A stretch of 64,000 nucleotides of DNA from CAVVPY01 sp963750295 (lineage in GTDB: Bacteria; Actinomycetota; Actinomycetes; Mycobacteriales; Jatrophihabitantaceae), in contig CAVVPY010000001.1 in the NCBI GenBank assembly GCA_963750295.1, positions 2,852,001-2,916,000 on the forward strand, written 5' to 3'. Position 1 is the first letter of the stretch. Every line of letters begins with the position of its first letter. Position numbers and translations under genes: made by a program. Below are positions 43,989-53,079 of this stretch, piece by piece. A model generated the notes under the pieces. It searched no databases and was not told where the DNA came from. It saw nothing but the letters and a program-made list of their open reading frames with translations.

Positions 43989-45291
43989 CGCTGTCGTCCC
44001 CCTTCCCAACGGTTGTCGCCACGACCTGCTTGGGCGGCGTCGTGCTCGGTACGACGAGATCCATCGGCGGAATCGGGAACGTGAGCGGCAGTTCCGCCTC
44101 GTCCTCGTCCTCGGCCTGTCGTGCTGCCGCCCGTCTGGCGGCCGCGCCCTCGGCCATCATCAGGCCCGGGACGACGACCAGCAGCAACACGATCGCGAGT
44201 GGCAGCGCCGTCGCCTTCCACGGCTCCCAACCCCGGTCACGCAACACGTGGATCGCGGTCACCGCGAGGATCCAAACCAGGTTGATCGGGATGAGCACCT
44301 TCCAACCGAAGGCCATGAACTGGTCGTAGCGCATTCTCGGCAGCGTCCCGCGCAGCCAGACGAAGACGAAGATGATGGCAATGATCTTGCCGACGAACCA
44401 CAGCATCGGCCACCAGCCGGCGTTCGCACCGTCCCACAGCGAGAGCGGCCAGGGAGCACGCCAGCCGCCGAAGAACAACGTGGTCGCCAGCGCCGACACC
44501 GTGACCATGTTGATGTACTCGGCCAGGAAGAACATCGCGAACTTGAACGACGAGTACTCGGTGTGGAACCCGCCGACGAGTTCGGACTCGGCCTCGGGCA
44601 GGTCGAACGGCGCGCGGTTGGTCTCGCCGACGACGGCGATCGCGTAGATGGCGAACGACACGAACAGCGGGACGACGTTCCACAGGTGCCGCTGCTCGAA
44701 GACGATCCCCGACGTCGACATGCTGTTCGCGAACAGGAACACAGCAACCATCGACAGGCCCATCGCGACCTCGTACGAGATCATCTGCGCGGCCGAGCGC
44801 AGGCTGCCGAGCAGCGGGTAGGTCGAGCCGGACGCCCAGCCCGACAGCACAATGCCGTAGACGCCGAGCGACGAGCACGCGAACACGACGAGGACGCCGA
44901 CCGGCAGGTCGGTCAGCTGCAGCGCCGTGTGATGGCCGAAGATCGACACGACCGGGCCGAACGGGATGACCGAGAAGGCCAGGAAGGCCGGAACTGCCGA
45001 CAGGATCGGGGCGAGGAAGTAGATCGGCTTGTCGGCGAGAGCCGGGATGACTTCTTCCTTGAAGGCGAGCTTCACCCCGTCGGCGAGGGACTGCAGCGTG
45101 CCCCAGGGACCGGTCCGGTTCGGCCCGATCCGGTTCTGCATCCGGCCGACGACCTTGCGCTCGAACACGATCGCGAACAGCGTCATGACGACGAGGAACG
45201 CGAACACGGCGACGACCTTGATCAGCACCAGCCACACCGGCAGGTCGCCGAAGCCCGGCAGATTCTGCACGCTCGACGCAAGGACGCTCAC
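43981..45291 (-). CDS. nuoH: NADH-quinone oxidoreductase subunit H
   Basis: 436-aa membrane subunit forming the quinone chamber. Conserved loops: ERKVVGRMQNRIGPNRTGPWG, KPIYFLAPILS, GETNRAPFDLPEAESELVGG and WLRGTLPRMRYDQFM. A hydrophilic C-terminal tail of about 65 residues, rich in Glu/Asp/Pro, follows the last helix. GTG start overlaps the nuoG stop (GTGA). Confidence 0.95.
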   Translation of the reverse strand: MSVLASSVQNLPGFGDLPVWLVLIKVVAVFAFLVVMTLFAIVFERKVVGRMQNRIGPNRTGPWGTLQSLADGVKLAFKEEVIPALADKPIYFLAPILSAVPAFLAFSVIPFGPVVSIFGHHTALQLTDLPVGVLVVFACSSLGVYGIVLSGWASGSTYPLLGSLRSAAQMISYEVAMGLSMVAVFLFANSMSTSGIVFEQRHLWNVVPLFVSFAIYAIAVVGETNRAPFDLPEAESELVGGFHTEYSSFKFAMFFLAEYINMVTVSALATTLFFGGWRAPWPLSLWDGANAGWWPMLWFVGKIIAIIFVFVWLRGTLPRMRYDQFMAFGWKVLIPINLVWILAVTAIHVLRDRGWEPWKATALPLAIVLLLVVVPGLMMAEGAAARRAAARQAEDEDEAELPLTFPIPPMDLVVPSTTPPKQVVATTVGKGDDSDG

Positions 45292-47726
45292 TGCTCACCT
45301 CCGGGTTCGATGCCGACGACGGGCGGTGCGGACGCATTCGCGAGCCGCACGAGCGAGCCGTGAACGGCTCCGAGACTCGCCCGGACGGCGCACCCGCGGG
45401 CGTTGGTCGGCAACCACACGACGCGGTCCGGCACGTCGGCGATCAGTACGGGTGCGACGATCGTGCCGCGGTCTGTGGACACGGACAGGTCATCACCAGC
45501 ACCGACCCCGAGTTCGGCTGCTGTGGCCGCGCTGATCGCGGCGCGCTTCCTGCCCGCTGTGCCGGCGAGATGCTCGTCGCCGTCCTGACCGCGCCCGGCG
45601 TCGAGCAGTTCCTGCCACGTCGCGAGAATCGCCTCACCGTGCTCGGGACGCGCTGCCTGCTTGGCCGCGATGTTCGGCGAGTGCGCGCGGACCGACACTG
45701 CCGGCAGCTGGGCGAGCTCGTCGCGGGCGCCCGCCACCGTGCGAACCCTGAGCGCGACGTCGAGTTCCTCGGCCAGCGCGTCGAGCACCTGGGCGTCCGA
45801 GATCGCGCCCGTCCCGCCGATTGCGAGGTCGAACGGGCGGCGGCGGCCCTCCCAGGTGACGAACCGGCCGGCCTTCTCGGCGGGCGGCGCCACCGGCAGC
45901 ACCACGTCGGCACGTTCGGTGACCGCGCTACGCCGGACCTCGAGGCTGACGATGAATCCGGCCCGCTCGAACGCCTGCGCAGCAAGAGCCGGGTCGGCGA
46001 AATCGGCCGGGTCGACGCTGCCGACGACGAGGGCGGCCACCGAGCCGTCGGCCGCCGCGCGAAGGATTGCGTCGACGTCGCGGCCGGCCGCGGTCGGGAG
46101 CTCGTACCCCCACACGGCTTCGACCTCGGCCCGGTGCCTCGCGTCGGACACGAGGCGACCACCGGGCAGCAGCGTCGGCACCGCGCCCGCGTCGAGCGCA
46201 CCCCGCTCGCCCGCGCGCCGCGGCACCCACGCCAACTTCGCGCCGGTTCGGGCCGCCAGCGCCGCCGTGGTCGAGAAGGCACCGGGCACCGACGCCAGCC
46301 GTTCGCCGACGAGGATGAGCGCGCCGCTGCTGAACATCGCCTTGGTGACGGCACCGTCGAGCAGATCGATGGCCATCCCCTCGCCGCCGGGCAGCGTCTG
46401 CAGCAGCGTCGCCCCGAGCTTGCGCAGCCCGGGCGAGGCGGTGGCGGCCACCGCGTACACCTTCGCCCCGTTGGCGACGGCCTTGCGCAGCCGCAGGAAG
46501 ACGATCGGTGACTCCTCCTCGGGCTCGAAGCCGACCAGCAGCACGGCGGGGGCGGTCTCGAGCGAGTCGTAGGACACGTGCTGCGGCGTGGCCCCGACGA
46601 CGTGCGCGGCGAGGAACGCGAGTTCCTCGGCGCTCGCCGGACGCGACCGGTAGTCGATGTCGTTGGTGCCGAGGGCGATACGGGCGAACTTCGAGTACGC
46701 GTAGGCGTCCTCTTCGGTGAGCCGCCCGCCGGGAAGCACACCCACGCCGCCGCGATCGACCGCCTCGCGCAGCCCCGTTGCCGCTCGCTCGAGCGCCGAG
46801 GGCCAACTGGTCTCGACGAGCTCACCGGCCGGGTTGCGCACGAGCGGCACCGTCAGCCGGTCAGCCTGCGTCGCGTACTGGAAGGCCCAGCGACCCTTGT
46901 CGCAGTTCCATTCCTCGTTGACCTCGGGATCGTCGCCGGCCAGGCGGCGGGTGACCTTGCTGCGACGCCAGTCGGTGCGCTGGGCACACCCGGACGAGCA
47001 GTGCTCGCAGACCGACTCGGTCGACTGCAGGTCGAACGGACGAGCGCGGAACCGGTACGACGCACCGGTCAGCGCGCCGACGGGGCAGATCTGCACGGTG
47101 TTGCCGGAGAAGTAGGACTGGAACGGAACTTCCTCACTCGTCCCGACCTGCTGCTGCGCGCCGCGTTCGAGCAGGTCGATGAACGGGTCGCCGGCGATCT
47201 GCTCCGAGAAGCGGGTGCACCGCTGACACAGGACGCACCGCTCACGGTCGAGCAGCACATTGGACGAGATCGCGATCGGCTTCGGGAACGTCCGCTTGGT
47301 CTCGTGGAAGCGGGAATCGGCTCGGCCGTTGCTCATCGCCTGGTTCTGCAGCGGGCACTCGCCGCCCTTGTCGCAGATCGGGCAGTCGAGCGGGTGGTTG
47401 ATGAGCAGCAGTTCCATCACGCCCTGCTGCGCCTTGTCTGCGACGACGCTGGTCAGCTGGGACTTGATGACCATGCCGGGCATCACCGTCGTCGTGCAGG
47501 ACGCGGCGGGTTTGGGCATGCCGCGACCGTTGCCCATGTCGGTCACCTCGACCAGGCACTGGCGGCACGCGCCGGCCGGCTCCAGCAGCGGGTGATCACA
47601 GAAGCGCGGGATCTGGATGCCGAGCTGCTCGGCGGCGCGGATGAGCAGGGTGCCCTTCGGCACCGAGATCTCGATCCCGTCGATCGTGACGGTCACCAGG
47701 TCTGCCTTGTTCTCGACCGCCGTCAT
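45288..47726 (-). CDS. nuoG: NADH-quinone oxidoreductase subunit G
   Basis: 812-aa iron-sulfur subunit. N-terminal [2Fe-2S] set in FCDHPLLEPAGACRQCLVEV plus CTTTV; [4Fe-4S] sets in CPICDKGGECPLQNQ, CVLCQRCTRF and CPVGALTG; then a molybdopterin-oxidoreductase-like domain whose CEHCSSGC...NCDKGRW cysteines match the extra N7 cluster seen in some bacteria. The remaining 550 residues are the catalytically inactive MopB-like domain. It starts 25 bp after nuoF. Confidence 0.94.
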   Translation of the reverse strand: MTAVENKADLVTVTIDGIEISVPKGTLLIRAAEQLGIQIPRFCDHPLLEPAGACRQCLVEVTDMGNGRGMPKPAASCTTTVMPGMVIKSQLTSVVADKAQQGVMELLLINHPLDCPICDKGGECPLQNQAMSNGRADSRFHETKRTFPKPIAISSNVLLDRERCVLCQRCTRFSEQIAGDPFIDLLERGAQQQVGTSEEVPFQSYFSGNTVQICPVGALTGASYRFRARPFDLQSTESVCEHCSSGCAQRTDWRRSKVTRRLAGDDPEVNEEWNCDKGRWAFQYATQADRLTVPLVRNPAGELVETSWPSALERAATGLREAVDRGGVGVLPGGRLTEEDAYAYSKFARIALGTNDIDYRSRPASAEELAFLAAHVVGATPQHVSYDSLETAPAVLLVGFEPEEESPIVFLRLRKAVANGAKVYAVAATASPGLRKLGATLLQTLPGGEGMAIDLLDGAVTKAMFSSGALILVGERLASVPGAFSTTAALAARTGAKLAWVPRRAGERGALDAGAVPTLLPGGRLVSDARHRAEVEAVWGYELPTAAGRDVDAILRAAADGSVAALVVGSVDPADFADPALAAQAFERAGFIVSLEVRRSAVTERADVVLPVAPPAEKAGRFVTWEGRRRPFDLAIGGTGAISDAQVLDALAEELDVALRVRTVAGARDELAQLPAVSVRAHSPNIAAKQAARPEHGEAILATWQELLDAGRGQDGDEHLAGTAGRKRAAISAATAAELGVGAGDDLSVSTDRGTIVAPVLIADVPDRVVWLPTNARGCAVRASLGAVHGSLVRLANASAPPVVGIEPGGEQ

Positions 47727-47751
47727 GACTGTCCTCCGGTAGCCACAGTCA

Positions 47752-49041
47752 TCAGTGCGCTCCTGCTAGGACGCGGGCACCCGGGTACGGGCAGCCGCGG
47801 CCGGTCACGTGTGCCACGTATTCGTCCTCGAAGTACTTGATCGACGAGGACACCGGGCTGGTCGCACCGTCACCGAGCGCGCAGAACGAGCGGCCGAGAA
47901 TGTTGTCGGACAGGTCGAGCAGCGTCTCGATGTCCTCCATCGTGCCGCCGCCACGCTCGAGCCGGTCGTAGATGCCGACGTACCAGTAGGTGCCCTCGCG
48001 GCACGGCGTGCACTTGCCGCACGACTCGTGCTCGTAGAACTCGCTCCACTTCTTCGTCGCCCGGACGACGCAGTCGTCCTCGTCGAAGATCATCACCGCT
48101 GCCGTCCCGAGCATCGACCCGGCCTTGACCGTCGCATCGAAGTCCAGCGGGATCTCGAGGTGGTCCTTGGTGAACAGCGGCGTGGACGAGCCACCGGGCG
48201 TCCAGAACTTCAAGTCTTTGCCCCGGCTCATCCCGCCGGCGAGTTCGAGCAGTTCGGCCAGTGTCGTGCCCATCGGCGCCTCGTACTGGCCGGGGTGCTT
48301 CACCCGCCCGGACAAGGAGTACATGTTCGGTCCCGGCGATCCTTCCGGTCCCATCTTCTTGAACCAGCCGGCCCCGCCGAGCACGATCGCCGGGACGCTC
48401 GCGAGCGTGCCCACGTTGTTCACGACCGTCGGTGCGTCGTAGAGGCCGTTCGTGGCTGGGAACGGCGGCTTGAGCCGCGGCTGCCCGCGCCGGCCCTCGA
48501 GCGAGTCGAGCAGGGCCGTCTCTTCGCCGCAGATGTAGGCACCGGCTCCGGCGTGCACGGTGATCTCGCAGTCGAACCCCGCGCCGAGGATGTTCGTCCC
48601 GACGTAGCCCTTGGCGCGCGCCTGCTCGACGGCGGCGACGACGCGACGCAGTGCGTGCACGGCCTCGCCGCGGATATAGATGAAGGCGTGCTTCGCGCGC
48701 ACCGCGAAGCAGGCGATCAGGATGCCCTCGATCATCGCGTGCGGGTCGTTCATCATCAGCGGCAGATCGCGGCAGGTGCCGGGCTCACCCTCGTCGGCGT
48801 TAACCACCACGTAGTGCGGCTTGGCGTCGTCCTGCGGGATGAACTGCCACTTCATGCCGGTCGGGAAGCCTGCGCCGCCACGCCCGCGCAGGTTGGACGC
48901 CTTGACCAGGGCAATCAGGTCGTCCGGGGCGATGGTCAGCGCCTTGCGCAGCCCGGCGTAGCCGTCGAGGCGCTCGTAGTTGTCGATCTTCCACGGCTGG
49001 TCGGTGCCGAACCGTTTGGTCAGGACGGGGGACAGCGGCAC
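47752..49041 (-). CDS. nuoF: NADH-quinone oxidoreductase subunit F (NADH/FMN)
   Basis: 429-aa subunit that binds NADH and FMN and cluster N3. FMN/NADH motifs are GRGGAGFPTGMKW and NADEGEPGTCRD, then AYICGEETALLDSLEG; the [4Fe-4S] motif is ESCGKCTPCREG. GTG 49041 lies 1 bp after the nuoE stop and uses the AAGGAG at the nuoE end. A much longer open frame upstream overlaps nuoE and is not used. Confidence 0.95.
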   Translation of the reverse strand: MPLSPVLTKRFGTDQPWKIDNYERLDGYAGLRKALTIAPDDLIALVKASNLRGRGGAGFPTGMKWQFIPQDDAKPHYVVVNADEGEPGTCRDLPLMMNDPHAMIEGILIACFAVRAKHAFIYIRGEAVHALRRVVAAVEQARAKGYVGTNILGAGFDCEITVHAGAGAYICGEETALLDSLEGRRGQPRLKPPFPATNGLYDAPTVVNNVGTLASVPAIVLGGAGWFKKMGPEGSPGPNMYSLSGRVKHPGQYEAPMGTTLAELLELAGGMSRGKDLKFWTPGGSSTPLFTKDHLEIPLDFDATVKAGSMLGTAAVMIFDEDDCVVRATKKWSEFYEHESCGKCTPCREGTYWYVGIYDRLERGGGTMEDIETLLDLSDNILGRSFCALGDGATSPVSSSIKYFEDEYVAHVTGRGCPYPGARVLAGAH

Positions 49042-49042
49042 C

Positions 49043-50011
49043 TCAGGACTCCTTGCTGTCGTCGTCGGACTCGGCCGTCGGCAGCGGCGCATCGCTCGAG
49101 CTGGACGCCGACGCGGCGGGTCGCCAGGCCACACCCTGACTCGAGCCACCGGACGCCTTCGTCGGCGTGCTGCGCGGCGGCTCGGCGAACAACGCGTCAT
49201 CGGGCACGTCGGCGCCGGGAGCCGTCGAGTAGGACGGCGCGGTGTCGCCGCGCTCGATGGCGAGGGCGACGCCGCGCTCAGTCGGCGCACCCGTCGCGGT
49301 CGAGTCCTGCGACAGCGCGGCCTCGTCGTCGAAGAATCCTGCTATTTGACGGGAGATCTGCTTGAACGAGCAGATCGGCGCACCGCGTGTGGGCGTCGGC
49401 CGCTCGCCGTCCTGCAGCTGGCTGACGAGCGTGCGGGCCGTGCCGACGGTCTGGTTGTCGAAGAACTCGTAGTTCACCGTGACGACCGGCGCGTAGTCGC
49501 AGGCGGCCAGGCATTCGGCGTGCTCGAGGGTGATCTTGCCGTCGGCGCTCGTCTCGTTGTGGCCGACGCCGAGGTGTTCCTTGAGCGCGGCGAAGATCTC
49601 GTCCCCGCCGAGCATCCCGCACAGCGTGTTCGTGCAGACACTGACGAGGTACTCGCCGGTGGGCGAGCGCTTGTACATCGTGTAGAACGTCGCGACCGCG
49701 GCCACCTGCGCCTTGGTCAGGTCGAGCTGATCGGCGCAGAAGGCGATCCCGTCCGGACTGATCTGGCCCTGGACGGACTGGACGAGGTGCAACATCGGCA
49801 GCAGCGCCGAGCGTGCCTGGCCGGCTGGGTAGCGCGAGATGAGCTCCGCCGCCTCGGTTCGGGTCTGCTCGTCGAAGACCGACGGGTCGCCGGGGCGGTC
49901 GAGCTGGATGACCGAGGTGCGGAAGTTGCTGCGGCCGGCGTCCGCGGTGGTCCGCAGCGTGCTACGGGTCGCCTCGTCGGTGAACGGATCGAGCGCGTAG
50001 TCAGGGCTCAC
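49043..50011 (-). CDS. nuoE: NADH-quinone oxidoreductase subunit E, with long C-terminal extension
   Basis: [2Fe-2S] subunit. The core (about residues 45-215) has CTNTLCGMLG and CLAACDYAPVV for cluster N1a. Residues beyond about 220 form a Ser/Ala/Asp/Pro-rich extension of about 100 aa without recognisable fold. GTG 50011 overlaps the nuoD stop (GTGA), in the style of this operon; GTG 50020 is an alternative three codons upstream. Confidence 0.92.
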   Translation of the reverse strand: MSPDYALDPFTDEATRSTLRTTADAGRSNFRTSVIQLDRPGDPSVFDEQTRTEAAELISRYPAGQARSALLPMLHLVQSVQGQISPDGIAFCADQLDLTKAQVAAVATFYTMYKRSPTGEYLVSVCTNTLCGMLGGDEIFAALKEHLGVGHNETSADGKITLEHAECLAACDYAPVVTVNYEFFDNQTVGTARTLVSQLQDGERPTPTRGAPICSFKQISRQIAGFFDDEAALSQDSTATGAPTERGVALAIERGDTAPSYSTAPGADVPDDALFAEPPRSTPTKASGGSSQGVAWRPAASASSSSDAPLPTAESDDDSKES

Positions 50012-51321
50012 CGGTCGCACCCACCCATCACCGGATCGATGGAAGCGACCGAGGCGATCACGTCGGCGATCATGCCACCGATCGACATCGTCGCCGTCCC
50101 CTGCAGGTTGATGAACGACGGCTCGCGCAGGTGCACGCGGTAGGGCCGGGTGCCGCCGTCGCTGACGATGTGCGCGCCGAGCTCACCGCGGGGCGACTCG
50201 ACCGCCTGATAGACCTGGCCCGGCGGGACGCGGAAGCCCTCGGTGACCAGCTTGAAATGGTGGATCAGCGACTCCATCGACGAACCCATGATCTTCTGCA
50301 CGTGCTCGAGCGAGTTGCCCAGGCCGTCCGGGCCCAGCGACAGCTTCGCCGGCCACGCGATCTTCGGGTCGTCGATGATGGTCGGGCCGGGCTGGATCCG
50401 GTCCAGTACCTGCTCGACGATCTTGAGCGATTCCCACATCTCGGCCACCCGCACGACGAAGCGCGACCAGCAGTCGCCGCGGTCGTCGGTCGGCACCTCG
50501 AAGTCGAAGCTCTCGTAACCGAGGTAGGGCTCGGTCTTGCGCAGGTCCCACGGCAGGCCGGCCGCACGCAGCAGCGGGCCGGTGATGCCGAGCGCGAGGC
50601 AGCCTTCGACGCCGATCCACCCGACGTCCTTGAGCCGGTTGACCCAGATCGTCTGGCCGCGGAGCAGCTTGTCGACGCCGCCGAGTTCGACGCGCATCAT
50701 CTTGATCCACTCGCGGATCTTCTCGTCGTAGTTGGCGGGCAGGTCCTGCGCGACGCCGCCGGGACGGACGTAGGCGTGGTTCATCCGCAGGCCGGTGATC
50801 AGTTCGAAGATGTCCAGGCACTTCTCGCGGGCGCGGAACCCGTTGGTCATCGCGGTCAGCGCGCCGAGTTCCATGCCGCCGGTGGCCAGCCACACCCAGT
50901 GCGAGGACAGCCGGTTGATCTCCATCATCAGGATGCGGATCAGCTGCGCGCGCTCGGGCACCTCGACGCCCAGCAGTCGCTCGACCCCGAGGCAGTACGC
51001 GGTCTCGGTGAAGAAGGGCGACAGGTAGTCGGCGCGCGTCAGGAACGTGACGCCTTGGGTCCACGTCCGGTACTCGGTGTTCTTCTCGATGCCGGTGTGC
51101 AGGTAGCCGACGACCACGCGGGCGTCGGTGACGGTCTCGCCGTCGAGTTCGAGGACCAGCCGCAGCACGCCGTGCGTGGACGGGTGCTGCGGGCCCATGT
51201 TGAGGACCAGGCGCTCGTCGGTGACCGGGTGCTCGGCGAGCAACTGGTCCCAGTCGCCGCCGGTGAGGTTGTAGACCCGGCCCTCGGTGGTGTCCCGGGA
51301 CGGGGCGTAGGCGTCGGTCAC
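50008..51321 (-). CDS. nuoD: NADH-quinone oxidoreductase subunit D
   Basis: 437-aa subunit related to the hydrogenase large subunit and lining the quinone site. Motifs: LNMGPQHPSTHGVLRLVLEL near the N terminus, GYLHTGIEKN, and the C-terminal PSFINLQGTATMSIGGMIAD. GTG 51321 overlaps the nuoC stop (GTGA). Confidence 0.95.
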   Translation of the reverse strand: MTDAYAPSRDTTEGRVYNLTGGDWDQLLAEHPVTDERLVLNMGPQHPSTHGVLRLVLELDGETVTDARVVVGYLHTGIEKNTEYRTWTQGVTFLTRADYLSPFFTETAYCLGVERLLGVEVPERAQLIRILMMEINRLSSHWVWLATGGMELGALTAMTNGFRAREKCLDIFELITGLRMNHAYVRPGGVAQDLPANYDEKIREWIKMMRVELGGVDKLLRGQTIWVNRLKDVGWIGVEGCLALGITGPLLRAAGLPWDLRKTEPYLGYESFDFEVPTDDRGDCWSRFVVRVAEMWESLKIVEQVLDRIQPGPTIIDDPKIAWPAKLSLGPDGLGNSLEHVQKIMGSSMESLIHHFKLVTEGFRVPPGQVYQAVESPRGELGAHIVSDGGTRPYRVHLREPSFINLQGTATMSIGGMIADVIASVASIDPVMGGCDR

Positions 51322-52073
51322 TTGTAGGCCCTCCGCTCGTCTGGAGGCGGGATGCTCGCGCCCTTGTACTGCACCGCGATGCCACCCAGCGGGTAGTCCT
51401 TGCGCTGCGGGTGACCGTCCCAGTCGTCCGGCATCATGATCCGGGTCAGCGCGGGATGGCCGTCGAAGATGATGCCGAACAGGTCGTACGCCTCGCGCTC
51501 CTGCCAGTCCGCGGTCGGGTAGAGCGCGGTCACGGACGGGACGTGCGGGTCGGCGACACCCACCGACACCTCGAGGCGCAGCCGGCGCCGGTAGGTCATC
51601 GACGTCAGGTGGTAGACGACGTGCAACCGGTCCGACGCGGTGTCGTCGGGGTTGTAGTAGTCGACACCGGACACGCTCGAGCACAGTTCGAAGCGGAGCG
51701 AGGCCTCGTTGCGCAGCACGCTCACCAGGTCGAGCAGGTGCTCGCGGCGCACGTACAACGTCAGCTCGCCGCGGTCGACGACGACCTTGGTGAGCGCCTG
51801 CGACAGGGCCGGGTAGGCGGCGGCAAGATTGTCGACGAGTTCGTCGAAGTAACTGCCGTACGGACGCTCGGACGGCGGGATGACCCAGGGCTCGCGCACG
51901 AGACCGCCGAAGCCCGAGGTGTCACCGGTACCCGCGACACCGAACATCCCGTGGCGCTCGGTCCCGGCGGGGGCGTCGTTGGGGCCTTCGGACACGGTGG
52001 CGCGCTGGATGTCGGTGGCACTCTGCTCCGGCGCGGAATTCTCGGGCACCGGCCGCTCGACGGGGCCGCCCAT
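51318..52073 (-). CDS. nuoC: NADH-quinone oxidoreductase subunit C
   Basis: 251-aa subunit. After a non-conserved N terminus of about 75 residues, the 30-kDa signature appears: YPTADWQEREAYDLFGIIFD and HPALTRIMMPDDWDGHPQRK. The ATG shares one base with the nuoB stop (TGATG). It is separate from nuoD, unlike the fused NuoCD of enterobacteria. Confidence 0.94.
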   Translation of the reverse strand: MGGPVERPVPENSAPEQSATDIQRATVSEGPNDAPAGTERHGMFGVAGTGDTSGFGGLVREPWVIPPSERPYGSYFDELVDNLAAAYPALSQALTKVVVDRGELTLYVRREHLLDLVSVLRNEASLRFELCSSVSGVDYYNPDDTASDRLHVVYHLTSMTYRRRLRLEVSVGVADPHVPSVTALYPTADWQEREAYDLFGIIFDGHPALTRIMMPDDWDGHPQRKDYPLGGIAVQYKGASIPPPDERRAYK

Positions 52074-52612
52074 CAGCGGGCGTACTTGATGCTCGACGGG
52101 ACCAGTTCGACCTTCTGGTCGGCCAGCGCCTTGGCCCGCTTCGGGCCCAGCGGCTCGTTCATGATCTTGTGGTGCAGCTTGAGGATCGCGTCGATGAGCA
52201 TCTCCGGACGCGGCGGGCACCCCGGCAGGTACATGTCCACCGGCACCACGTGGTCGACACCCTGGACGATCGCGTAGTTGTTGAACATCCCGCCGCTGCT
52301 GGCACACACGCCCATCGCCAGCACCCAGCGCGGCTCGGGCATCTGGTCGTAGATCTGGCGCAGCACCGGCGCCATCTTCTGGCTGACGCGGCCGGCGACG
52401 ATCATCAGGTCGGCCTGCCGCGGCGAGGCGCGGAACACCTCCATGCCGAAGCGTGCCGAGTCGAACCGCGGCGCGCCGAAGGTCATCATCTCGATGGCGC
52501 AGCAGGCGAGCCCGAAGGTTGCCGGCCACAGCGAGGACTTGCGCGTCCAGTTGACCAGCTTCTCGACCGACGCGAGCAGGATGCCGTCCGGCAGTTTCTC
52601 TTCCAGGCCCAT
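52073..52612 (-). CDS. nuoB: NADH-quinone oxidoreductase subunit B
   Basis: 179-aa subunit carrying cluster N2, the terminal electron carrier before quinone. Ligand cysteines are in ACCAIEMM (tandem Cys), MGVCASSGGMF and GCPPRPEMLI. It starts 3 bp after nuoA. Confidence 0.95.
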   Translation of the reverse strand: MGLEEKLPDGILLASVEKLVNWTRKSSLWPATFGLACCAIEMMTFGAPRFDSARFGMEVFRASPRQADLMIVAGRVSQKMAPVLRQIYDQMPEPRWVLAMGVCASSGGMFNNYAIVQGVDHVVPVDMYLPGCPPRPEMLIDAILKLHHKIMNEPLGPKRAKALADQKVELVPSSIKYAR

Positions 52613-52615
52613 GGG

Positions 52616-52978
52616 TCAGTCCCAATCCAGCCCGCCGCGGCGCCAGACGTAGGCGTAGGCGGCGAACACCGTGACGATGAACAGGATGATCTCGACCAGC
52701 CCGAACAACCCGAGCGCCTTGTTGGCGACGGCGTACGGGTACAGGAAGATGATCTCGATGTCGAAGACGATGAACAGCATCGCCGTCAGGAAGTACTTGA
52801 TCGGGAACCGGTGCGGCCCAAGGGGCTGGGGTGTCGGCTCGATGCCGCACTCGTAGAAGTCCAGCTTGGCCTTGTTGTAGCGCTTCGGCCCGGTGAACGG
52901 CGCGATCACCACGGAGAACGTCGCGAAGCCTAACGCCAGCAGGAACAGCAGCAGAATCGGCAGATACGGCGCGAGCAT
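52616..52978 (-). CDS. nuoA: NADH-quinone oxidoreductase subunit A
   Basis: 120-aa three-helix membrane subunit and first gene of the operon. KAKLDFYECGIEPTPQP holds the conserved Cys-Gly loop near the quinone site, followed by KYFLTAMLFIVFDIEIIFLYP with the family's acidic residues. Just upstream is a 100-bp intergenic region containing the metal-box-like sequence at 53057-53073. Confidence 0.95.
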   Translation of the reverse strand: MLAPYLPILLLFLLALGFATFSVVIAPFTGPKRYNKAKLDFYECGIEPTPQPLGPHRFPIKYFLTAMLFIVFDIEIIFLYPYAVANKALGLFGLVEIILFIVTVFAAYAYVWRRGGLDWD

Positions 52979-53056
52979 CGGGAAGCTGTCCCCCTCAGGC
53001 AGATCGGGTGGCAGGGCGGATCTCAGGCTAGCCCGGTCCTTCGGGACGTCCCGGAC

Positions 53057-53073
53057 TTAGGCATGCCTTACAG
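53057..53073. promoter_or_regulatory. IdeR/DtxR-like box upstream of the nuo operon
   Basis: TTAGGCATGCCTTACAG lies about 78 bp before the nuoA ATG. It is identical at 14 of 17 positions to the box in front of the ZIP transporter (6721-6737), and its core TTAGGCATGCCTTA is nearly palindromic. It matches the classical consensus less well than the first copy, so it is a candidate only. Confidence 0.4.
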
Positions 53074-53079
53074 ATGTGT

